Positions 14,190 to 18,986 of a DNA stretch of 18,986 nucleotides are shown here, piece after piece (the first letter of the stretch is position 1; each line of letters opens with the position of its first letter). The notes below the pieces were generated by a model that was not told the DNA's origin, did no database searches, and worked only from the letters and a program-made list of their open reading frames with translations. This DNA is from an uncultured Bacteroidales bacterium (GTDB taxonomy: Bacteria > Bacteroidota > Bacteroidia > Bacteroidales > Paludibacteraceae). The position numbers and the translations under genes are program-made. The DNA lies in assembly GCA_903912795.1 (NCBI GenBank), contig CAIWIS010000625.1, positions 1-18,986 on the forward strand, in the 5' to 3' direction.

Positions 14190-15035
14190 TTATGCGTTTT
14201 TTTGAGCTTTAATCATGCGGTTATTTCCCGAAATATCTTGGCGTAAAATTACATTCTCAAACCCCATTCTTTGTAATAATTCAACAATTTGGATACCAAA
14301 ATCTTTATGAATTTCAAAAAAAAGCAAACCTTTTGTTTTTAAATATTTTAGAGCAAAAACAGCAATAGCGTTGTAAAAAACTAAAGGGTTGTTGTTTGGT
14401 ACAAAAAGCGCTATATGAGGTTCGTGATTGAGTACATTTGGTAATATTTCCGATTTTTCGTGCTCTGGAATATATGGTGGATTACTTACTATTACATCGT
14501 ATTGTAAGTCAGAGTTTTGCAAAGTTAATATATCCCTTTTGTGAAATGATATTTCGCAATTGTTCAATTTTGCATTAATAGTTGCTGTTTTTAAAGCTTC
14601 GTCGGAAATGTCGAAAGCCGAAACGTTGGATTTTTTAAAAATACTTTTAAGTGTAATGGCTATACATCCACTGCCAGTGCCAATATCAAGCATTTGATAT
14701 GAATCTAAATTTGCCAAACTTTGCTGAATCCATTCAATCAATTCTTCGGTTTCGGGACGCGGAATTAATACGCTACTATTTACTTTAAATAATAATCCAT
14801 AGAACTCCGTTTGACCAATAACATACTGAATAGGAGTATGTTTTTTGAGCTGAGCAACATATTTTTTGAGCAAAAATTCTTGATTGTCGGAAATTTTCGT
14901 ATTTTTGTTAGCTAATAATTGCGCGCGGGTAAAGCCTGTAATTTCAGAAAGCAATAAATTGCGAATGCTACCAATTTCGGTTTCAGGGTAGATATCCTTT
15001 AATTCGGTATGTATATATTCAAAAGATTGCTGCAT
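14190..15035 (-). CDS. prmC: Peptide chain release factor N5-glutamine methyltransferase
   Basis: PrmC methylates the glutamine of the GGQ motif in release factors RF1 and RF2 using S-adenosylmethionine. The 281 residues show the family's N-terminal helical domain with YVIGQTEFYGL, then the conserved LIPRPETEELIEW. The SAM site MLDIGTGSGCIAITLK follows, and the catalytic VSNPPYIPEHE holds the diagnostic NPPY. The length is normal. The ATG at 15035 follows the minus-strand sequence TATCTTTGCACCT, so the transcript may have almost no leader. Divergent from ribD across 76 bases; the order prmC then ECF sigma suggests possible shared transcription. Confidence 0.95.
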   Translation of the reverse strand: MQQSFEYIHTELKDIYPETEIGSIRNLLLSEITGFTRAQLLANKNTKISDNQEFLLKKYVAQLKKHTPIQYVIGQTEFYGLLFKVNSSVLIPRPETEELIEWIQQSLANLDSYQMLDIGTGSGCIAITLKSIFKKSNVSAFDISDEALKTATINAKLNNCEISFHKRDILTLQNSDLQYDVIVSNPPYIPEHEKSEILPNVLNHEPHIALFVPNNNPLVFYNAIAVFALKYLKTKGLLFFEIHKDFGIQIVELLQRMGFENVILRQDISGNNRMIKAQKNA

Positions 15036-15040
15036 AGGTG

Positions 15041-15048
15041 CAAAGATA
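15041..15048 (-). promoter_or_regulatory. Candidate prmC -7 element with leaderless spacing
   Basis: CAAAGATA on the plus strand reads TATCTTTG on the minus strand, matching TAnnTTTG. Only five bases (CACCT) separate it from the prmC ATG, so transcription should start at or within a few bases of the start codon. No ribosome binding site is present. Confidence 0.6.
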
Positions 15049-15053
15049 GTAAC

Positions 15054-15079
15054 ATTTACTATTCTATCATTTACAATTT
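15054..15079. repeat. 26-base AT-rich intergenic repeat, copy 2
   Basis: ATTTACTATT-CT-ATCATTTACAATTT lies in the prmC-ribD gap and matches the copy at 8613-8638 at 24 of 26 positions. A further TTTACTATTTTTA follows directly, as if part of the unit were repeated in tandem. It may overlap the upstream promoter region of prmC. Confidence 0.7.
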
Positions 15080-15111
15080 ACTATTTTTAAAATTATTGAA
15101 TACATTTATAA

Positions 15112-16158
15112 ATGGTTTTGAACGAAAAATTTATGCAGCGTTGTTTGCAATTGGCCGCAATTGGAGGTGGTGATGTTGCGCCAAACCCAATGGTGGGAGC
15201 TGTATTGGTAGTTGATGATAAAATTATAGGTGAAGGTTATCATATAAAATATGGACAGCCTCATGCCGAGCCAAATGCAATAAAATCAGTTCAAAACGCT
15301 GAATTGCTCAAATTAGCAACTTTATATGTGAATTTGGAACCTTGTTCGCATTATGGTAAAACTCCTCCTTGTGCTGAGCTTATTATAAGTTGCGGAATAC
15401 CACGTGTAGTTATTGGTACGCTCGATCCAAATCCAAAAGTATCAGGACGAGGAGTTGAAATGATGCAAAAGGCTGGTATTGAGGTAATAGTTGGTGTGCT
15501 CGAAAGTGAGTGTTACGAATTAAATAAGCGTTTTTTTACTTTACAAACGCTTAAACGACCTTATGTATTACTAAAATGGGCGCAAACTTGTGACGGATAT
15601 ATCGATGCTATTAGAGAAAATAGTGAGCAACACCCGCTACAAATTTCGAACGAAATAACTCGACAATTTACACATAAAATTCGTTCTGAAAATCAGGCTA
15701 TTATGGTAAGTACCAATACAGTAGTGCTTGATAATCCATCGTTAACAGTACGATATTGGTCAGGGAAAAATCCTATACGAATTGCATTGGATAGGCAAGG
15801 TCGAATTCCTACAACAAGTAATTTACTCGATGGACAAATTACAACTTATATTTTTACTGAATTAGAAAAGGAAAACTCCAAAAACCTATCATATATTCGA
15901 ATAAAATTTGATGAAAATAGCATAAAAACCATTCTCGAAAAGCTTTGTGAATTACAAATTCATTCGGTATTAGTAGAGGGAGGAGCTAAATTATTAACTA
16001 GTTTTATTACAACTGGTTTGTGGGATGAAGCACAAATTGAAATTTCGGAATTGAAGATAAATAAAGGTATTAAGGCGCCAATTATAACATTAATTTCCGA
16101 AAGTTCGAAGGTGGTTGCCGGACATACAGTTTTAAAATATATTAATTGTAAAAAGTAA
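15112..16158 (+). CDS. ribD: Bifunctional riboflavin biosynthesis deaminase/reductase RibD
   Basis: RibD carries out the second and third steps of riboflavin synthesis: deamination of the GTP-derived pyrimidine and NADPH reduction of its ribose. The 348 residues show the N-terminal zinc deaminase domain with PNPMVGAVLV, the zinc-site HAEPNAI (57-63) and EPCSHYGKTPPC. The C-terminal reductase domain has LLKWAQTCDGYID, STNTVVLDNPSLTVR and the late LVEGGAKLLTSF. Both domains are complete. The ATG at 15112 precedes the typical opening helix (FMQRCLQLA). No other rib gene is adjacent. cls follows after 12 bases on the same strand, probably in one transcript. Confidence 0.95.
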   Translation: MVLNEKFMQRCLQLAAIGGGDVAPNPMVGAVLVVDDKIIGEGYHIKYGQPHAEPNAIKSVQNAELLKLATLYVNLEPCSHYGKTPPCAELIISCGIPRVVIGTLDPNPKVSGRGVEMMQKAGIEVIVGVLESECYELNKRFFTLQTLKRPYVLLKWAQTCDGYIDAIRENSEQHPLQISNEITRQFTHKIRSENQAIMVSTNTVVLDNPSLTVRYWSGKNPIRIALDRQGRIPTTSNLLDGQITTYIFTELEKENSKNLSYIRIKFDENSIKTILEKLCELQIHSVLVEGGAKLLTSFITTGLWDEAQIEISELKINKGIKAPIITLISESSKVVAGHTVLKYINCKK

Positions 16159-16170
16159 AATCAACTAAGT

Positions 16171-17589
16171 ATGAATAGCATTCTTACAATTGCCATTATC
16201 GTACTTTATGCATATACTTTGGTAACAACTATTTCGGTATTGTTGCTTGAGAATCGTAATCCTGCCAAATCATTGTCGTGGGTGCTCATGTTGCTGTTTT
16301 TGCCTGTAATAGGTTTGCTATTTTACCTTGTTTTTGGTCAAAATTTACGGAAACAGAAAATTATTTCAAGAAAAACTTATCGTGCCTCTACAGCATACTC
16401 CACTCACGAAAAAGAAGTTGAGAATACTGACTTTCTTGACGAAAATTCGAGCAATCTTGTTCGGCTTCTGTATAAAAACAGCGATGCTAACATTTTTCCG
16501 AACAATAAAATTGATATTTTATCGGATGGAAAAAGCACTTTCGATGCTATGTTTACAGCCATACGAAACGCAAAATCACATATTCATATTGAGTTTTTTA
16601 TTTTTGGTAACGATAAAATTTCAAATCGTTTACGTGTGTTGCTGATTCGTAAAGCTCGTCAGGGTGTGCGTGTACGAATGATCTATGATTATTGGGGAAG
16701 TTTTTTTCTTTCGCATTTTTATTTGCAGTCGTTACGCGATGCTGGAGTTTATTTACATCCATTTTTACCTTTCCGCTTGCGTTTTGGTCGAAGTAAAATT
16801 AATTACCGAAACCACCGTAAATTACTAATTGTAGATGGTGAAATTGGTTTTACCGGAGGCTTAAATGTTGCTGATAGGTATATTTTTGGAAATAGTTTGG
16901 GACGTTGGCGCGACACCTTTGTTCGATTCGAAGGCTCGGTGGTACATGGGTTACAACAATTATTTTTAACCGATTGGTATTTTGTAGAACGAAAATTAAT
17001 TACCGATAAAAAATACTATCCTACACCTGCATTGTTTGGGAATAATCAGGTGCAGATTGTAAATAGTGGTCCCGATACCGAGTGGGAAGCTATTATGCAA
17101 GGAATATCATCGGCTATTATGTCGGCTACCAAGTACATTTATATACATACACCTTATTTTATTCCAAACGATGTAATTAATAACTGTTTACAAATGGCTG
17201 CCATGAGTGGAGTTGACGTGCGATTGATGATACCAACACACTCCGATTCGCGCTTATCCGATTATTGTACTTCGAGTTATTTGGGGCATGTTCTCGAAGC
17301 AGGAGTTCGTGTATTTAGGTATAAAAAAGGGTTTTTACATAGCAAAGCCATAGTAATCGATACAAATATTTCGATAGTAGGTTCGGCTAACTTGGATGAA
17401 CGCAGTTTTAATCAGAATTTTGAGGCAAATGCATTTATTTACGATACGGATACAGCACAGCATTTAAAGGAACTTTTTGAACGAGATATGAAAAACTCAG
17501 ATGAAATATCTCTAGTAATGTGGAATAACCGAAATCGACGTCAAAAACTCAAAGAATCCTTCGCCCGCCTATTTAGTCCGCTCATGTAA
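16171..17589 (+). CDS. cls: Cardiolipin synthase
   Basis: Cardiolipin synthase joins two phosphatidylglycerol molecules to make cardiolipin at the inner membrane. The 472-residue product begins with two membrane helices, the second within LSWVLMLLFLPVIGLLFYLVFG. It has two phospholipase D HKD motifs, HRKLLIVDGEIGFTGG (215-230) and HSKAIVIDTNISIVGSANLD (390-409). Both catalytic H, K and D are present. The PYFIPND region (329-335) between them is typical. Length is normal. It probably shares transcription with ribD, 12 bases upstream, although the two functions are unrelated. The 206 bases after it hold the leader of the phosphate genes. Confidence 0.93.
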   Translation: MNSILTIAIIVLYAYTLVTTISVLLLENRNPAKSLSWVLMLLFLPVIGLLFYLVFGQNLRKQKIISRKTYRASTAYSTHEKEVENTDFLDENSSNLVRLLYKNSDANIFPNNKIDILSDGKSTFDAMFTAIRNAKSHIHIEFFIFGNDKISNRLRVLLIRKARQGVRVRMIYDYWGSFFLSHFYLQSLRDAGVYLHPFLPFRLRFGRSKINYRNHRKLLIVDGEIGFTGGLNVADRYIFGNSLGRWRDTFVRFEGSVVHGLQQLFLTDWYFVERKLITDKKYYPTPALFGNNQVQIVNSGPDTEWEAIMQGISSAIMSATKYIYIHTPYFIPNDVINNCLQMAAMSGVDVRLMIPTHSDSRLSDYCTSSYLGHVLEAGVRVFRYKKGFLHSKAIVIDTNISIVGSANLDERSFNQNFEANAFIYDTDTAQHLKELFERDMKNSDEISLVMWNNRNRRQKLKESFARLFSPLM

Positions 17590-17618
17590 ACTTTAAAAAA
17601 TTGGAGTTTTAAGTTGCA

Positions 17619-17636
17619 ATGTTACAATACTGTTAC
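17619..17636 (+). promoter_or_regulatory. Pho-box-like direct repeat, copy 1
   Basis: ATGTTAC-AATA-CTGTTAC is a pair of 7-base direct repeats with a 4-base AT spacer, an 11-base period that puts both on the same face of the helix. This is the layout of the PhoB box (CTGTCAT, 4-base spacer, CTGTCAT). It lies 15 bases before the candidate -33 box of the DUF47/PiT genes, where an activator could sit. Confidence 0.5.
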
Positions 17637-17651
17637 ATTTTAAAAAAATGA

Positions 17652-17680
17652 TTGTATTTCCATTATTTTTTATAATTTTG
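17652..17680 (+). promoter_or_regulatory. Candidate promoter of the DUF47-PiT operon
   Basis: TTG at 17652-17654 and TAATTTTG at 17673-17680 fit the Bacteroidota -33 TTG and -7 TAnnTTTG boxes, with an 18-base spacer that is one short of the usual 19-21. Transcription would begin near 17686, leaving a leader of about 110 bases. Confidence 0.55.
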
Positions 17681-17710
17681 CAGCGCAATTTTGTAATAAG
17701 TAATACAAAT

Positions 17711-17728
17711 GAATTACAATACTGTTAC
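17711..17728 (+). promoter_or_regulatory. Pho-box-like direct repeat, copy 2
   Basis: GAATTAC-AATA-CTGTTAC repeats the upstream element; TTACAATACTGTTAC is identical in both copies, 92 bases apart. This copy falls downstream of the predicted transcription start, so it would act as a leader or repressor site, or serve a second promoter I cannot see. Confidence 0.45.
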
Positions 17729-17795
17729 GTTTTTGTATTGAAGTCCTACAATTTTTTTTTAAAGGTATTAAAAACAAAATAATAAAACAAACACA

Positions 17796-18440
17796 ATGAA
17801 CAGTCTTTTTAGCGCACTTACACCCAAGGAACCAAAATTTTTCCCAATTTTAAAAGAAATGTCGGCGGTACTTATTAAAGCATCCGAAATTATGATTGAG
17901 TTTTTACAAAACTATGATCATGAAACTGCCAATGACTATTATGTACGTATTAAAGAACAAGAAAAAAGAGGTGATACATTATCTAATAAAGTTTTTGACG
18001 AATTAAATTCAACTTTTATTACTCCTTTTGATAGAGAAGATATTAATAATTTAGCTAATCGATTGGACGATGTAACTGATATAATTAATAGCTGTGCTAA
18101 GAAAATTTTATTGTACAATCCAAAGCAAATGCCAGCTAGTGCTATTGAATTGGCAATGGTATTAAATAAATGTGCAAAAACAATTAGCAGTGCAGTTGAT
18201 GAATTAAATATTCTGAAAAAAACGTCGAAAGATATTAAAGTTTTTTGTCTTGAATTGCATGATTTAGAGCATGTTGCCGACGATATTTATGAAAAATTCT
18301 TAATTGAATTATTCGAAAACGAAAAAGACGCTATTGAGGTAATCAAGCTAAAAGAAATTATGTCGGAGCTCGAAAAAACTACCGATGTGGCTGAACATGT
18401 GGGAAAGATTATCCAAACAATTATTGTAAAATACGCATAA
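17796..18440 (+). CDS. DUF47 (PhoU-like) protein associated with PiT transporter
   Basis: The 214-residue all-helical protein has the DUF47 signature: an E-x-x-GDxLSNKVFDEL helix, then TFITPFDREDINNLANRLDD (66-85). A second metal-binding helix, LHDLEHVADDIYEKF, comes later. These acidic repeats are the PhoU-type metal sites. DUF47 proteins are nearly always encoded next to PiT permeases and are thought to regulate phosphate uptake or storage; that role is inferred from context. The PiT gene begins 19 bases after its stop. The ATG at 17796 is well placed, and the leader upstream holds Pho-box-like repeats. The predicted protein has no signal peptide or membrane span, so it is cytoplasmic. Confidence 0.9.
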   Translation: MNSLFSALTPKEPKFFPILKEMSAVLIKASEIMIEFLQNYDHETANDYYVRIKEQEKRGDTLSNKVFDELNSTFITPFDREDINNLANRLDDVTDIINSCAKKILLYNPKQMPASAIELAMVLNKCAKTISSAVDELNILKKTSKDIKVFCLELHDLEHVADDIYEKFLIELFENEKDAIEVIKLKEIMSELEKTTDVAEHVGKIIQTIIVKYA

Positions 18441-18459
18441 CCAACATATTACAAATATA

Positions 18460-18986
18460 ATGATACTTTTAATAACGGTTATTGCGTTAGCATTAATTTT
18501 TGATTTTATTAATGGTTTTCACGATGCTGCAAACTCCATTGCTACTATAGTGTCAACTAAGGTGTTAACTCCTTTTAAAGCAGTGCTTTGGGCTGCGTTT
18601 TTTAATTTTGTTGCATTTTTTATTGCTAAATATGTTATCGGAGAGTTTGGAATAGCTAATACCGTATCGAAAGCAGTAATTGAGCAATATGTTACTTTAC
18701 CAGTCATTTTTTCGGGTATTTTGGCAGCAATATTTTGGAATCTCCTTACTTGGTGGTTAGGTATACCTTCTTCTTCTTCGCATACGTTGATAGGTGGTTT
18801 TGCTGGTTCAGCCATTATGAGTACTATGCTGGCAAATGGTTTTGAAACATCTGGATTTGAAGCAATTAAGGGCGACGTAATTATAAAAATTGCTTCGTTT
18901 ATAGTTTTGGCACCTCTTATTGGTATGCTTGTTTCATCGCTGCTTACGGTTGCAATTTTACATATTTGTAAAAAAGCTAATCCACA
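18460..18986 (+). CDS. PiT-family inorganic phosphate transporter, 5' part (runs off window end)
   Basis: The frame from the ATG at 18460 stays open for 175 codons to the end of the window. It carries the PiT signature FDFINGFHDAANSIAT (14-29), where the conserved aspartate and asparagine bind phosphate and the coupling ion. A second motif, GIPSSSSHTLIGG (101-113), is the other family hallmark. At least four membrane helices are visible. PiT permeases import phosphate with H+ or Na+; which ion is used cannot be told. Full proteins are longer, so the C-terminal half is missing. It follows the DUF47 gene with a 19-base gap and is surely co-transcribed. Confidence 0.95.
   Translation, partial: MILLITVIALALIFDFINGFHDAANSIATIVSTKVLTPFKAVLWAAFFNFVAFFIAKYVIGEFGIANTVSKAVIEQYVTLPVIFSGILAAIFWNLLTWWLGIPSSSSHTLIGGFAGSAIMSTMLANGFETSGFEAIKGDVIIKIASFIVLAPLIGMLVSSLLTVAILHICKKANP

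Noticed and set aside
17751..17760. Poly-T run as an intrinsic terminator
   Set aside because: No stable hairpin precedes it, and it lies inside the leader of the phosphate genes.

Overview
The window looks like a chromosomal stretch from an AT-rich member of the Bacteroidota. The reasons are the single short TatA next to TatC, a GyrB of about 650 residues, an ECF sigma factor followed by small membrane and exported proteins of types common in that phylum, and several matches to the Bacteroidota -7 promoter element TAnnTTTG. No genus can be named from the sequence alone. I see no tRNA, rRNA, CRISPR array, insertion sequence or phage gene.

Layout. (1) Positions 1-3581, plus strand: the distal end of a surface-polysaccharide gene cluster. 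It holds the 3' part of a Stealth-family sugar-phosphate transferase, a family 2 glycosyltransferase, a second GT-A-like glycosyltransferase, and a GT11/fucosyltransferase-like enzyme. (2) Positions 3582-9169, minus strand, converging on the first block with directly abutting stop codons: an O-antigen ligase/polymerase-like membrane protein, a Wzi-like outer-membrane capsule protein, a kelch-repeat lipoprotein, an unusual protein with a helical-repeat N-terminus and a GH16-like C-terminal domain that lacks its catalytic acids, and a LOG-family nucleotide hydrolase. The first four, with the converging transferases, form a plausible capsule/exopolysaccharide assembly locus: transferases build the repeat unit, the ligase-like protein joins or polymerises it, and Wzi and the kelch lipoprotein act at the outer membrane. 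(3) Positions 9233-11191: gyrB. (4) Positions 11522-12678: tatA and tatC, diverging from gyrB across a 330-base intergenic region and closed by a strong bidirectional terminator. (5) Positions 12720-14126, minus strand: an ECF sigma factor, a single-pass membrane protein likely to be its anti-sigma partner, and a small exported Spy-like protein, apparently one envelope-stress signalling unit. (6) prmC (minus) and ribD (plus) diverge from a 76-base gap; cls follows ribD. (7) Positions 17796-18986: a PhoU-like DUF47 protein and the start of a PiT-type phosphate transporter, cut by the window end. Their leader carries two near-identical copies of a Pho-box-like direct repeat.

Most of the window is recognisable. 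The least explained items are the GH16-like protein at 7293-8606 (all three catalytic acids replaced, plus a 39-residue-period helical repeat), the duplicated Pho-box-like element upstream of the phosphate genes, and a 26-base intergenic repeat seen at two unrelated sites. I do not see a clearly new defence or mobile system.
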